The notes: generated by a model not told the origin, from the letters alone. 24,841 nucleotides of DNA from Bacillota bacterium (GCA_023396215.1 JAEWWW010000143.1:1-24841), one strand, 5' to 3'; numbered from the stretch's first letter, positions 6,311-14,517 are shown. Made by a program: numbers and translations.

Positions 6311-6735
6311 TGCTTCTGCCTAAGAGAGTAAAATACCGCAGAGTTCACAGAGGACGTATGAAGGGCAAGGCCACCAGAGGCAACACCATTACCTATGGCG
6401 ATTTTGGCCTGGTAGCACAGGAGCCCGCATGGATTTCCTCCAACCAGATTGAGGCAGCCCGTATTGCTATGACCCGTTACATCAAACGTGGCGGTCAGGT
6501 TTGGATTAAGATTTTCCCCGATAAGCCCATCACCGAAAAGCCCGCCGAGACCCGCATGGGTTCCGGTAAAGGCAGCCCCGAGTACTGGGTGGCTGTGGTT
6601 AAGCCCGGCCGCGTGATGTTCGAGATCGGCGGCGTCAGCGAGGAGCTTGCCCGCGAGGCGATGCGTCTTGCTATGCACAAACTTCCCGTTAAATGCAAGT
6701 TTGTAGTGAAAGAAAAAGAGGGGAGTGAAGCGTAA
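6310..6735 (+). CDS. rplP: 50S ribosomal protein L16
   Basis: L16 (uL16) contacts A-site tRNA and is a late-assembly protein. The 141-residue product begins LLPKRVKYRRVHRGRMKGKA and contains RMGSGKGSPEYWVAVVKPGR followed by VMFEI. It overlaps rpsC at the start and rpmC at the end, both as TAATG. The AAGGAGG ribosome-binding site lies within the last codons of rpsC. Confidence 0.97.
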   Translation: MLLPKRVKYRRVHRGRMKGKATRGNTITYGDFGLVAQEPAWISSNQIEAARIAMTRYIKRGGQVWIKIFPDKPITEKPAETRMGSGKGSPEYWVAVVKPGRVMFEIGGVSEELAREAMRLAMHKLPVKCKFVVKEKEGSEA

Positions 6736-6929
6736 TGAAAGCAACCGAGATGAGAGAACTTTCTGCTGCGGAGCTCAGTGAGAAGCTGTCCGACCTCAAA
6801 GCCGAGCTTTTCAACCTTCGCTTCCAGCATGCTGTCAATCAGCTTGAGAACCCCATGAAGCTGCGTGACGTCAAAAAAGACATTGCAAGGCTCAAGAGCA
6901 TTCTCAGGGAAAAAGAGCTGGCACAATAG
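6735..6929 (+). CDS. rpmC: 50S ribosomal protein L29
   Basis: L29 (uL29) sits next to L23 at the tunnel exit. The 64-residue helical protein has the family pattern MRELSAAELSEKLSDLKAEL, FNLRFQHAVNQLENPMKLRD and a DIARLKSILREKE end. It starts on the last base of the rplP stop codon, with GGGAG upstream inside rplP. Normal length for a Firmicute. Confidence 0.96.
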   Translation: MKATEMRELSAAELSEKLSDLKAELFNLRFQHAVNQLENPMKLRDVKKDIARLKSILREKELAQ

Positions 6930-6949
6930 GTGCGAAGGGAGGAACAGCA

Positions 6950-7207
6950 GTGAGCGAAAGAAACCTCAGAAAAACAAGGGTTGGCACCGTTGTCAGCGAC
7001 AAGATGGATAAGACCGTTGTGGTCGCCATTGTGGACAGCGTGAAGCACCCTCTGTACAAAAAGATTGTTAAGAACACCGTGAAGTTCAAGGCCCATGACG
7101 AGAACAACGCCTGCGGCGTGGGTGATAAAGTCGAGATTATGGAAACAAGACCCCTGTCGAAAGACAAAAAGTGGAGAGTTGTTGAGATAATCGAGAAGGC
7201 AAAATAA
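6950..7207 (+). CDS. rpsQ: 30S ribosomal protein S17
   Basis: S17 (uS17) is an OB-fold primary binder of 16S rRNA. The 85-residue product contains RKTRVGTVVSDKMDKTVVVA, HPLYKKIVKNTVKFKAHDE and ETRPLSKDKKWRVVEI. It begins with GTG 6950, supported by GGGAGG (6937-6942); no ATG lies near. A 57-nt gap with no visible structure separates it from rplN. Confidence 0.96.
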   Translation: MSERNLRKTRVGTVVSDKMDKTVVVAIVDSVKHPLYKKIVKNTVKFKAHDENNACGVGDKVEIMETRPLSKDKKWRVVEIIEKAK

Positions 7208-7264
7208 CAGCCCCTTTCACTATTTGAGAATTAACGGAAGATTACCCGAAAGGAGGGACGCTCT

Positions 7265-7633
7265 GTGATACAGATGCAGACCTATCTCAAAGTAGCCGAC
7301 AACACCGGTGCGAAGGAACTCATGTGCATTCGGGTTTTGGGCGGCTCCCGCAGGAGATACGCCAACATAGGCGATGTGGTTGTGGCTTCGGTCAAAAAGG
7401 CTGCACCCGGCGGCGTTGTAAAAAAAGGTGATGTGGTTAAAGCGGTAATCGTGCGTTCAGCAAAGGGCCTTCGTCGTGACGACGGCACCTACATTCGTTT
7501 TGACGAAAACGCCGCGGTTATCATCAGAGAAGATAAAAACCCCAGAGGCACCCGCATCTTTGGGCCGGTGGCCCGTGAGCTGCGTGAAAAAGAGTATCTG
7601 AAGATACTCAGCCTCGCACCCGAAGTTTTATAA
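7265..7633 (+). CDS. rplN: 50S ribosomal protein L14
   Basis: L14 (uL14) forms an inter-subunit bridge and is the docking site of the silencing factor RsfS. The 122-residue protein starts IQMQTYLKVADNTGAKELMC and ends with PRGTRIFGPVARELR and SLAPEVL. GTG 7265 gives the normal family length and lies about 9 nt after AAAGGAGGG; the in-frame ATG at 7274 would shorten the conserved start. The rplX ribosome-binding site begins directly at its stop codon. Confidence 0.97.
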   Translation: MIQMQTYLKVADNTGAKELMCIRVLGGSRRRYANIGDVVVASVKKAAPGGVVKKGDVVKAVIVRSAKGLRRDDGTYIRFDENAAVIIREDKNPRGTRIFGPVARELREKEYLKILSLAPEVL

Positions 7634-7648
7634 GGAGGTGTCGCACAT

Positions 7649-7972
7649 ATGAATACGCTTCATGTTAAAAAAGGCGACACTGTCGTCATTCTGTCCGGCA
7701 AGGACAAGGGCAAACAGGGCAAGGTTATGGCCGTTAGCCCCAAGGAGAAAAAGGTGATTGTCGAAGGCTGCAACATGGTTACCAAGCATGTGAAGCCCCG
7801 CAAAGCCGGCGAACCCGGCGGCATCGTCAAGGCCGAAGGCGCCCTTTACGCCAGCAAGGTGATGGCTGTCTGCCCCAAATGCGGCAAGCCCACCAGAGTC
7901 GCCCATAAGTTTTTGGCCGACGGCTCGAAAGAGCGCGTCTGCAAAAATGATAAATGCGGCGAAGCATTCTAA
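7649..7972 (+). CDS. rplX: 50S ribosomal protein L24 with zinc ribbon
   Basis: L24 (uL24) starts 50S assembly. The KOW domain is at residues 5-35 (VKKGDTVVILSGKDKGKQGK) and the protein is 107 residues long. The C-terminal part has four cysteines, VCPKCGK (C75, C78) and VCKNDKCGE (C98, C103), the zinc-ribbon variant seen in many Firmicutes. The second pair is spaced C-x4-C rather than the commoner C-x2-C, because of two extra residues. AAGGAGGTG precedes ATG 7649. Confidence 0.96.
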   Translation: MNTLHVKKGDTVVILSGKDKGKQGKVMAVSPKEKKVIVEGCNMVTKHVKPRKAGEPGGIVKAEGALYASKVMAVCPKCGKPTRVAHKFLADGSKERVCKNDKCGEAF

Positions 7973-7989
7973 GGGGAGGAGGAAAAAAC

Positions 7990-8529
7990 ATGGCAAGATT
8001 GAAAGAAACCTATGGCAAGGATGTTGCCCCCTCGCTGATGAAAAAGTTTGGTTATAAAAGCGTCATGCAAATCCCCAAGCTGGAGAAGGTCGTAATCAAC
8101 GTTGGTTGCGGCGAAGCAAGGGACAACCCCAAGGTGATGGAGTTCATCGTGGGCGACCTTGGCAAGATTACCGGCCAGAAGGCAGTAGCCTGCAAGGCCA
8201 AAAAATCGGTTGCTAACTTTAAGCTCAGAGAGGGCATGGTCATCGGCGCGAAGATTACTCTGCGCGGCGAGAGAATGTACGAGTTCGTAGACCGCCTGTT
8301 CAACGTGGCCCTGCCCCGTGTTCGCGACTTCAGAGGCATCAACGCCAACGGGTTCGACGGCCGCGGCAACTACAACATGGGCATCAAAGAGCAGTTGATT
8401 TTCCCCGAGATTGAGTATGATAAAATTGATAAGGTAAGAGGCATGGACATCACATTTGTGACCACCGCCAAAACCGACGAGGAGTCCCGCGAGCTGTTGA
8501 CGCTGATGGGCGCTCCGTTTGCAAAGTAG
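7990..8529 (+). CDS. rplE: 50S ribosomal protein L5
   Basis: L5 (uL5) binds 5S rRNA and contacts P-site tRNA. The 179-residue product shows YKSVMQIPKLEKVVINVGCG, then GKITGQKAVACKAKKSVANF, GAKITLRGERMYEFVDRL and the RGMDITFVTTAK end. ATG 7990 follows GGGGAGGAGG; the frame is open back to 7954 but that part lies inside rplX. Normal length. Confidence 0.97.
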   Translation: MARLKETYGKDVAPSLMKKFGYKSVMQIPKLEKVVINVGCGEARDNPKVMEFIVGDLGKITGQKAVACKAKKSVANFKLREGMVIGAKITLRGERMYEFVDRLFNVALPRVRDFRGINANGFDGRGNYNMGIKEQLIFPEIEYDKIDKVRGMDITFVTTAKTDEESRELLTLMGAPFAK

Positions 8530-8545
8530 GAAGGAGAGAGAGATT

Positions 8546-8731
8546 GTGGCTAAAAAGTCGATGATTAACAAGCAGCAGGCAGCACCAAAGTTCTCTACCC
8601 GTGCCTACAACAGATGCAAAATCTGCGGCAGACCCCACGCATATCTGCGCAAGTTCGGCGTGTGCCGTATCTGTTTTAGAGAACTGGCTTACAAAGGCCA
8701 GATACCCGGTGTTAAAAAGGCCAGCTGGTAA
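8546..8731 (+). CDS. rpsN: 30S ribosomal protein S14, zinc-binding type Z
   Basis: S14 (uS14) is a late 30S head protein. The 61-residue form has the C-x2-C...C-x2-C zinc finger (C24, C27, C40, C43 in RCKICGRPHAYLRKFGVC, then RICF), the zinc-dependent short type typical of Firmicutes. GTG 8546 is chosen because GGAGAGAG precedes it and the mature start AKKSMINKQ matches the family; upstream codons overlap the end of rplE. No zinc-independent copy is in the window. Confidence 0.96.
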   Translation: MAKKSMINKQQAAPKFSTRAYNRCKICGRPHAYLRKFGVCRICFRELAYKGQIPGVKKASW

Positions 8732-8755
8732 GCATGAGCAAAGGAGGTTGACCCT

Positions 8756-9154
8756 ATGCAGATAACCGATACAATCGCCGATATGCTCACCCGGATTCGG
8801 AATGCAAACTCGGCTAAACATGACACGGTCGATGTTCCCGGCTCCAAAATGAAAACTGCCATCGCGCAGATTCTGCTGGATGAGGGCTACATTAAAGGTT
8901 ACACCGTCATAAAAGATAACAAGCAGGGGATTATCCGTATTCAACTGAAATACGGCCCCGGCAAAACTCAGGTAATTTCAGGGCTTCGCAGGGTTTCTAA
9001 ACCCGGCCTGCGCATCTATTCCAACTGTGAGGATATGCCCAAGGTACTCAAAGGGCTGGGCATTGCGGTGCTTTCCACCTCCAAAGGAATTATGACCGAC
9101 AAGCAGGCCCGCAAAGAGAATGTGGGCGGCGAAGTTCTGGCATTCATTTGGTAA
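8756..9154 (+). CDS. rpsH: 30S ribosomal protein S8
   Basis: S8 (uS8) binds the 16S central domain and, in E. coli, represses the spc operon. The 132-residue product starts QITDTIADMLTRIRNANSAK and ends with LSTSKGIMTDKQARKENVGG, EVLAFIW. AAAGGAGG precedes ATG 8756. Nothing unusual. Confidence 0.97.
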   Translation: MQITDTIADMLTRIRNANSAKHDTVDVPGSKMKTAIAQILLDEGYIKGYTVIKDNKQGIIRIQLKYGPGKTQVISGLRRVSKPGLRIYSNCEDMPKVLKGLGIAVLSTSKGIMTDKQARKENVGGEVLAFIW

Positions 9155-9170
9155 GGGGGGCGGGATTAGA

Positions 9171-9716
9171 ATGAGTCGTATAGGCAGAAAGCCCATTACA
9201 GTACCCGCTGGCGTTGATGTAAAGCTGGAAGGCAACAGCATCACCGTGCAGGGCGCTAAGGGCACCCTCAGCTACACCTTTGACCCTGATATGGCCGTCA
9301 AGGTGGAGGGCGCAGAGATTACCGTCACTCGCCCTTCTGACGACAAAGAGCACAGAAGCCTGCATGGTCTGACCAGAACACTGATCGCCAACATGGTGCA
9401 TGGTGTTTCCGAGGGCTTCAGCAAGCAGCTGGAAATCAACGGCGTTGGTTACCGTGCTGCCAAGCAGGGCAAAGATTTGGTCATGAACCTGGGCTACAGC
9501 CATCAGGTCATCATGCCCGAGATAGACGGCATCACCATTGAGGTGCCGGCGCCAAACAAGATTACCATCTCCGGCTGCGACAAGCAGAAGGTTGGGCAGT
9601 TCGCCGCCAATGTGCGCGAGAAGCGTCCTCCCGAGCCTTATAAGGGCAAGGGCATCAAATATGCCGGCGAGTATATCATTCGCAAGGAAGGCAAGGCCGG
9701 TAAGGGCAAGAAGTAG
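9171..9716 (+). CDS. rplF: 50S ribosomal protein L6
   Basis: L6 (uL6) is located near the factor-binding site. The 181-residue protein begins SRIGRKPITVPAGVDVKLEG, has HGLTRTLIANMVHGVSEGF in the middle and ends with RPPEPYKGKGIKYAGEYIIR. ATG 9171 follows a rather weak purine-rich site (GGGGGGCGGG, about 8 nt); the frame is open to 9120 but that lies inside rpsH. Normal length. Confidence 0.97.
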   Translation: MSRIGRKPITVPAGVDVKLEGNSITVQGAKGTLSYTFDPDMAVKVEGAEITVTRPSDDKEHRSLHGLTRTLIANMVHGVSEGFSKQLEINGVGYRAAKQGKDLVMNLGYSHQVIMPEIDGITIEVPAPNKITISGCDKQKVGQFAANVREKRPPEPYKGKGIKYAGEYIIRKEGKAGKGKK

Positions 9717-9734
9717 GGAAAGGAGTGATACCGT

Positions 9735-10094
9735 ATGGTGACAAAACCCGATAAAAACGCAGCCCGCGTGAAAAGACACACAAGGGTCAGAGGCAAGGTT
9801 AGCGGCACGGCAGAGCGTCCCCGTTTGAATGTATTCCGCTCCTCCAAGCACATCTATGCCCAGCTTATCGACGATGTGGCCGGCAAAACGCTGGCGGCAG
9901 CGTCCACACTGGATAAAGGTTTTGAAGGCAACGGCGGCAACAAGGAAGCGGCCCGCAAGGTTGGCCAGGCTCTCGCCAAGGCAGCCGGCAGCGCCGGTAT
10001 TTCCGAAGTTGTTTTTGACCGCAGCGGTTACATTTATCATGGCCGGGTAAAAGAACTGGCCGAAGGTGCCCGCGAGGGCGGCCTGAAGTTCTGA
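9735..10094 (+). CDS. rplR: 50S ribosomal protein L18
   Basis: L18 (uL18) binds 5S rRNA with L5 and L25. The 119-residue product has the basic start KRHTRVRGKVSGTAERPRLN, VFRSSKHIYAQLIDDVAGKT and the C-terminal FDRSGYIYHGRVKELAEGAR followed by EGGLKF. AAAGGAGTG precedes ATG 9735. Ordinary member of the spc cluster. Confidence 0.97.
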   Translation: MVTKPDKNAARVKRHTRVRGKVSGTAERPRLNVFRSSKHIYAQLIDDVAGKTLAAASTLDKGFEGNGGNKEAARKVGQALAKAAGSAGISEVVFDRSGYIYHGRVKELAEGAREGGLKF

Positions 10095-10109
10095 TAAGGA
10101 GGGATATGT

Positions 10110-10610
10110 TTGTCGCGAATAGACGCAACTGCGCTGAATCTTAGCGAAAAGGTCGTTTCTATTAACCGTGTTTCCAAGACGGTTAAGGGCGGTCGTATAT
10201 TCAAATTTGCGGCCCTGGTGGTTGTCGGCGACGGCAACGGCATTGTGGGCTTCGGTATGGGCAAATCCTCCGAAGTGCCCGACGCCATCCGCAAGGGCAT
10301 CGAGGATGCCAAGAAAAATCTGATTAAGGTGTCCCTCAGGGGCACAACAATCCCGCACGAGATTATCGGCAAATTCGGTGCCGGCGAAGTGCTGATGAAG
10401 CCCGCCCCCGAAGGTACCGGTGTTATCGCCGGCGGCCCGATGCGTGCGGTGATGGATGTCTGCGGCATCAGGGATATCAGAACCAAATCTCTGCGTTCCA
10501 ATAATCCCTGCAACGTGGTGAACGCCACCATTAACGGCCTCGCGGCCCTGCGGGACGCCTCTCAAGTTGCCGCAGTGCGGGGCAAAAACCCCAAAGAAAT
10601 TTTAGGTTAA
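10110..10610 (+). CDS. rpsE: 30S ribosomal protein S5
   Basis: S5 (uS5) is at the mRNA entry channel and influences decoding accuracy. The 166-residue protein contains LSEKVVSINRVSKTVKGGRI, GFGMGKSSEVPDAIRKGIED and MDVCGIRDIRTKSL. It must start at TTG 10110: AAGGAGGG (10096-10103) is 6 nt upstream, and the nearby ATG at 10106 is out of frame. Length normal. Confidence 0.96.
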   Translation: MSRIDATALNLSEKVVSINRVSKTVKGGRIFKFAALVVVGDGNGIVGFGMGKSSEVPDAIRKGIEDAKKNLIKVSLRGTTIPHEIIGKFGAGEVLMKPAPEGTGVIAGGPMRAVMDVCGIRDIRTKSLRSNNPCNVVNATINGLAALRDASQVAAVRGKNPKEILG

Positions 10611-10623
10611 GGAGGCTGGACAG

Positions 10624-10827
10624 ATGCCCAGAGCAAAAGCAAAAAAGGACGCTGGCCTGCGCATTAAGCTGGTCAGAGGTCTGGCGGGCTGTAAGGTTGG
10701 CCAGATTGCAACTGCCCACTCCCTCGGCCTGAGAAAGATTGGCCAGGTTACCATTCAGCCTGACAACGCAGCCACCAAGGGCAAGATTGCAAAAATTTCC
10801 CACCTCGTCGAGGTATGTGAGGCATAA
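10624..10827 (+). CDS. rpmD: 50S ribosomal protein L30
   Basis: L30 (uL30) is a small 50S protein. The 67-residue product has the family core LRIKLVRGLAGCKVGQIATA followed by HSLGLRKIGQVTI. The N-terminal PRAKAKKDAG adds several residues compared with the ~59-residue proteins of Bacillus. AAGGAGG precedes ATG 10624. The position between S5 and L15 is canonical. Confidence 0.95.
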   Translation: MPRAKAKKDAGLRIKLVRGLAGCKVGQIATAHSLGLRKIGQVTIQPDNAATKGKIAKISHLVEVCEA

Positions 10828-10847
10828 CACAAGGAGGTGCAGGTTAG

Positions 10848-11288
10848 ATGAAACTTTTCGAGCTTTCACCGGCACCCGGTTCCGCCAAAAAGGCCTTCCG
10901 CAAGGGCAGAGGCCACGGGTCGGGCAACGGTAAAACAGCTGGCAAAGGCCATAAGGGCCAAAAGGCCCGCAGCGGCGGCGGGGTAAGACCCGGCTTCGAG
11001 GGCGGCCAGATGCCTCTTCAGAGACGCGTTCCCAAGAGAGGCTTTAACAATATTTTTGCGACAAAATATGCAACCATCAATGTCGAAGAGCTGAATCGCT
11101 TTGAGAACGGCGCGGTTGTAGACACACAGGCCATCGTTGAAGCGGGGCTGCTCAAAAAAACCTATGATGGCATCAAAATTTTGGGCAGAGGCGAGCTTGA
11201 GAAAAAGCTTACCGTAAACGTGGCTGCTTTTTCCGAAGGCGCTAAGAAAAAAATCGAGGAGGCAGGCGGAAAGGCAGAGGTGATGTAA
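10848..11288 (+). CDS. rplO: 50S ribosomal protein L15
   Basis: L15 (uL15) is a late 50S assembly protein. The 146-residue product starts KLFELSPAPGSAKKAFRKGR with the glycine-rich RNA-binding arm GHGSGNGKTAGKGHKGQKAR, then GGGVRPGFEGGQMPLQRRVP. AAGGAGGTG precedes ATG 10848. secY starts 1 nt after the stop codon, suggesting coupling. Confidence 0.97.
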   Translation: MKLFELSPAPGSAKKAFRKGRGHGSGNGKTAGKGHKGQKARSGGGVRPGFEGGQMPLQRRVPKRGFNNIFATKYATINVEELNRFENGAVVDTQAIVEAGLLKKTYDGIKILGRGELEKKLTVNVAAFSEGAKKKIEEAGGKAEVM

Positions 11289-11289
11289 G

Positions 11290-12588
11290 ATGATTGAAAC
11301 TTTAAGAAACGCTTGGAAAATAGCCGACTTAAGACAAAAAATCCTCTATACACTCATGATTCTGTTTGTCGTAAGACTGGGCTCGGTTATCCCCGTTCCC
11401 TTTCTCGACCCCACCACTCTTGCAAACATGATTTCGCAGGGCGGCAACCTGCTGGGGTATCTTGATATCCTCACCGGCGGCGCCTTTGCGAGAGCGACCC
11501 TCTTCGCGCTTTCTATTTCGCCCTATATCACCTCTTCTATCGTCATTCAGCTTTTGACGGTGGCTATCCCCGCCCTTGAGCGGCTGGCCAAAGAGGGGGA
11601 AGACGGCAAAAAGAAGCTCCAGAAATACACCCGCTACACCACTGTGGCGCTGGCTGTTCTGGAATCCACCGCCTTCTATATCATGTTCCGCAACACCCCG
11701 GGCGCGCTGATCTATAAAGACGGCTTCTCCGGCGTGTTGGCGGCCTTCACCATCATCGCCAGCTTTACCGCCGGCGCAATGCTGATTGTCTGGCTGGGCG
11801 AGCGCATCGACCAGAAGGGCGTCGGCAACGGCATCTCGCTGATACTGTTTGCAGGTATCGTGTCGAGAGGCCCCGCGGCTGTGCTGAAACTGTGGACCTA
11901 TCTGCAGTTCGGTATCGCAGGGCAGGTTTCCTACTTCTTCTTTGTGCCGCTGGTTGTGGTGCTCTTCGTGGTGCTCATCGCCTTCATTGTGCTGATGACC
12001 AACGCCGAGCGCAGAATCCCCGTGCAATACGCCAAGCGTATTGTTGGGCGCAAGATGTATGGCGGGCAATCCACCCATATTCCCATCAAGGTTAACATGT
12101 CGGGCGTGCTGCCGGTTATCTTTGCCAGCTCCTTTTTGGCAATCCCCGGCACCATCAAAGGCTTTGTAGACCCCACGGCATCCACCACTCTGGGTAAGGT
12201 GCTGGGCTGGTTCGATTACAACACCGGTCTTTATGCGGTGCTCTACTTCCTTCTGATTATCGCCTTCAACTATTTCTATATCGCTGTGCAGTACAATCCC
12301 ATCGAGATGGCGAACAACCTGCGCAAAAACAGCGGTACCATCCCCGGCATTCGCCCGGGCAAGCCTACCTCCGATTTTATTTCAAAGGTCATCAGCAAAA
12401 TCACTCTGATTGGCGCCCTCTTCCTTGCGGCGGTTGCAATACTGCCCATTCTTGTAGGCGCTGTAGCCAATATGAACATCGCCCTGGGCGGTACCTCCAT
12501 CATCATTGTGGTGGGCGTGGCTCTGGATACGGTGCGCAGCCTGGAATCTCAGATGATGATGCGTCACTACAAAGGCTTCTTGGAATAA
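11290..12588 (+). CDS. secY: Preprotein translocase subunit SecY
   Basis: SecY is the channel of the Sec translocon in the cytoplasmic membrane and works with SecE, SecG and SecA. The 432-residue product has ten hydrophobic segments. Family marks are VRLGSVIPVPFLDP near the first span, the plug/TM2 region GGAFARATLFALSISPYITS, the cytoplasmic loop NAERRIPVQYAKRIVGRKM, and MSGVLPVIFASS. It begins 1 nt after rplO, with GAGGTGATG as ribosome-binding site inside rplO. Length matches Firmicutes SecY. Confidence 0.97.
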   Translation: MIETLRNAWKIADLRQKILYTLMILFVVRLGSVIPVPFLDPTTLANMISQGGNLLGYLDILTGGAFARATLFALSISPYITSSIVIQLLTVAIPALERLAKEGEDGKKKLQKYTRYTTVALAVLESTAFYIMFRNTPGALIYKDGFSGVLAAFTIIASFTAGAMLIVWLGERIDQKGVGNGISLILFAGIVSRGPAAVLKLWTYLQFGIAGQVSYFFFVPLVVVLFVVLIAFIVLMTNAERRIPVQYAKRIVGRKMYGGQSTHIPIKVNMSGVLPVIFASSFLAIPGTIKGFVDPTASTTLGKVLGWFDYNTGLYAVLYFLLIIAFNYFYIAVQYNPIEMANNLRKNSGTIPGIRPGKPTSDFISKVISKITLIGALFLAAVAILPILVGAVANMNIALGGTSIIIVVGVALDTVRSLESQMMMRHYKGFLE

Positions 12589-12601
12589 GGGGGACGGCGG
12601 T

Positions 12602-13234
12602 ATGAAGCTGATACTTCTTGGCGCACCCGGCGCCGGCAAAGGAACCCAAGCCGAGGTTATCTGTAAAGAGAAGGGCATTCCTGCCATCTCGACAGGTAAC
12701 ATCATTCGGGAGGCTGTGACCAACGGCACCCCGACCGGCCAGCAGGCAAAGGCTTATATGGACCAGGGTCAATTGGTGCCCGACCAGGTGGTTATCCAAA
12801 TGGTGAAGGAGCGCCTCGCACAGCCCGACTGCCAGAACGGCTTTATCCTGGACGGCTTTCCCCGCACGGTGCCTCAGGCAGAGGCATTGGACGCCATGGG
12901 CGTTGAAATCGACCGGGTCATTGACATCGAAGTGGCTGACGACCAGATACTCAAGCGGCTTTCGGGCCGCCGGGTATGCGGCAGCTGCGGAGCTTCCTAC
13001 CACATCGACTACAAGCCGTCCAAGGACGGCGCAAATTGCGACAAATGCGGCGGCGGCCTGACCGTCCGTGAGGACGACAAGCCCGAAACCATTCAGAAGC
13101 GCCTGCAGGTTTACCACGACCAGACCGAACCTCTCAAGGCTTACTATGAAAAAAACGGCAAGCTCAGGATTGTGGAAGGTCAGGAGGAACTGGCCGAGAC
13201 AACCGCTCGCACCCTGAAAGCCCTGGAGGCGTAG
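12602..13234 (+). CDS. adk: Adenylate kinase, zinc-containing long form
   Basis: Adk interconverts ATP + AMP and 2 ADP in the cytoplasm. The 210-residue protein has the P-loop GAPGAGKG at 7-14, DGFPRT at 84-89, and a four-cysteine zinc site in the LID domain (C126, C129, C146, C149; VCGSCG and NCDKCG), as in Gram-positive adenylate kinases. ATG 12602 follows a weak GGGGGA site. The position after secY is conserved in Firmicutes; the map start lies 1 nt after the stop. Confidence 0.97.
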   Translation: MKLILLGAPGAGKGTQAEVICKEKGIPAISTGNIIREAVTNGTPTGQQAKAYMDQGQLVPDQVVIQMVKERLAQPDCQNGFILDGFPRTVPQAEALDAMGVEIDRVIDIEVADDQILKRLSGRRVCGSCGASYHIDYKPSKDGANCDKCGGGLTVREDDKPETIQKRLQVYHDQTEPLKAYYEKNGKLRIVEGQEELAETTARTLKALEA

Positions 13235-13235
13235 A

Positions 13236-13982
13236 ATGATTGTGCTTAAAACCAGCAGGGAGCTGGAACTGATGAAACAGGCTGGCAGGATTGCCGCCCG
13301 GGCGCTCCAGGAGGGGCTTCTGGCTGTAAAGCCGGGGGTGACCACCTTGGAGGTGAACCGCCGGATTCACGACTGTATCACCGCTATGGGCGCCAAGCCA
13401 TCCTTTTTGGGGTATGGCGGGTTTCCCGCGGCAGCCTGTATCTCAATCAATCAAGAGGTCATTCACGGTATCCCCGGTTCCCGGGTGATTGGTGAAGGCG
13501 ATATTGTGAGCATCGACGTGGGGGCCTTATACAAGGGCTTTCACGGTGATAACGCCGCCACCATCGGCGCCGGCGCAGTGTCTAAGGACGCGGCCCAGCT
13601 GATGGAGGTTACCGCCGAGGCCCTGCAAAGGGGCATTGCGGCGGCCGGGCCGGGCGGCCGGATTGGGGATATTTCGGCGGCGGTACAGAGCTATGCCGAG
13701 CAGTTCGGCTACGGCGTGGTGCGGCAGTTTGTGGGGCATGGCGTTGGCGCCAAGCTGCACGAATCCCCCGAGGTGCCCAACTACGGCACCGCAGGGCGGG
13801 GCCCCCGGCTTGCGGCAGGCATGACGCTGGCCATCGAGCCCATGATTAATCAGGGGAGCGAGGACGTCAGGGTTTTGGCGGACGGGTGGACGGTGGTGAC
13901 GGCAGACAGCAGTCTTTCGGCCCACTTTGAACACACGATAGCGATCACCAACGACGGAGCTGTGGTCTTGACCCAGCCCTAA
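13236..13982 (+). CDS. map: Methionine aminopeptidase, type I
   Basis: This enzyme removes the initiator methionine from nascent proteins. All five metal ligands of the pita-bread fold are present: D94 (VSIDVGA), D105 (FHGDNAA), H168 (VGHGVG), E201 (LAIEPM) and E232 (AHFEHT); His77 of EVIHGIP is the usual substrate-binding histidine. The protein is 248 residues, without the N-terminal zinc-finger extension of some homologues. GGAGG inside the adk end, 6 nt upstream, supports ATG 13236. Confidence 0.97.
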   Translation: MIVLKTSRELELMKQAGRIAARALQEGLLAVKPGVTTLEVNRRIHDCITAMGAKPSFLGYGGFPAAACISINQEVIHGIPGSRVIGEGDIVSIDVGALYKGFHGDNAATIGAGAVSKDAAQLMEVTAEALQRGIAAAGPGGRIGDISAAVQSYAEQFGYGVVRQFVGHGVGAKLHESPEVPNYGTAGRGPRLAAGMTLAIEPMINQGSEDVRVLADGWTVVTADSSLSAHFEHTIAITNDGAVVLTQP

Positions 13983-13996
13983 AGGAGGGGAAAGCT

Positions 13997-14269
13997 ATGG
14001 AGTTTTCCGCAGGAATGATTGTAAAGTCGACAGCAGGCCACGACGCAGGCAGCTTTTATGTAGTGGTTAAGGCAGAGGGCGGGTATCTCTTTATCGCGGA
14101 CGGACGCCGGCGCAAGCTGGAGGCCCCAAAAAAGAAAAACCCCCGCCATCTGAAGAAAACCAACGCAGGTCTTGACCTTTCGCAGATTGTGTCGGACAAA
14201 AGGCTTCGGCAGGAGCTGGCCCGCTTTGGTGGCGAAACCGGTGAAATTTTCACCACGACAGGGAGGTAA
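13997..14269 (+). CDS. KOW-domain RNA-binding protein (L14e/L6e/L27e-like)
   Basis: A 90-residue protein with an N-terminal KOW-type SH3 barrel (GMIVKSTAGHDAGSFYVVVK, then GGYLFIADGRRRKLEAPKKK) and a charged tail. Clostridia commonly encode such a protein between map and infA; it is annotated as an RNA-binding or L14e-like protein, but its function is not established. The location within the ribosomal superoperon argues for a role in ribosome assembly or translation. AAAGGAGGGG precedes ATG 13997. The infA ribosome-binding site overlaps its stop codon. Confidence 0.85.
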   Translation: MEFSAGMIVKSTAGHDAGSFYVVVKAEGGYLFIADGRRRKLEAPKKKNPRHLKKTNAGLDLSQIVSDKRLRQELARFGGETGEIFTTTGR

Positions 14270-14274
14270 TCCGC

Positions 14275-14493
14275 TTGGCCAAAGAAGATGTTATCGAGAT
14301 TGAGGGAATCGTTGCAGAATCCCTGCCCAATGCGCAGTTTTTGGTTGAGCTGCCCAACGGGCATAAGCTGCATGCACATATCTCCGGCAAGCTGAGGATG
14401 AACTTCATCCGTATCCTGCCGGGGGATAAGGTTACCGTTGAGATTTCACCCTATGATCTCACAAAGGGGCGCATTACATGGCGCACCAAATAA
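14275..14493 (+). CDS. infA: Translation initiation factor IF-1
   Basis: IF-1 occupies the 30S A site during initiation. The 72-residue OB-fold protein is nearly canonical: AKEDVIEIEGIVAESLPNAQ, GHKLHAHISGKLRMNFIRIL and SPYDLTKGRITWRTK. The start is TTG 14275, with GGGAGG 8 nt upstream overlapping the preceding stop codon. Position before rpmJ is standard. Confidence 0.97.
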   Translation: MAKEDVIEIEGIVAESLPNAQFLVELPNGHKLHAHISGKLRMNFIRILPGDKVTVEISPYDLTKGRITWRTK

Positions 14494-14517
14494 TCCAAGG
14501 GTAGGAGGTAAATTCAA

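Noticed and set aside
9144..10565. 473-codon minus-strand frame opposite rplF-rplR-rpsE
   Set aside because: Antisense shadow of three well-supported genes.
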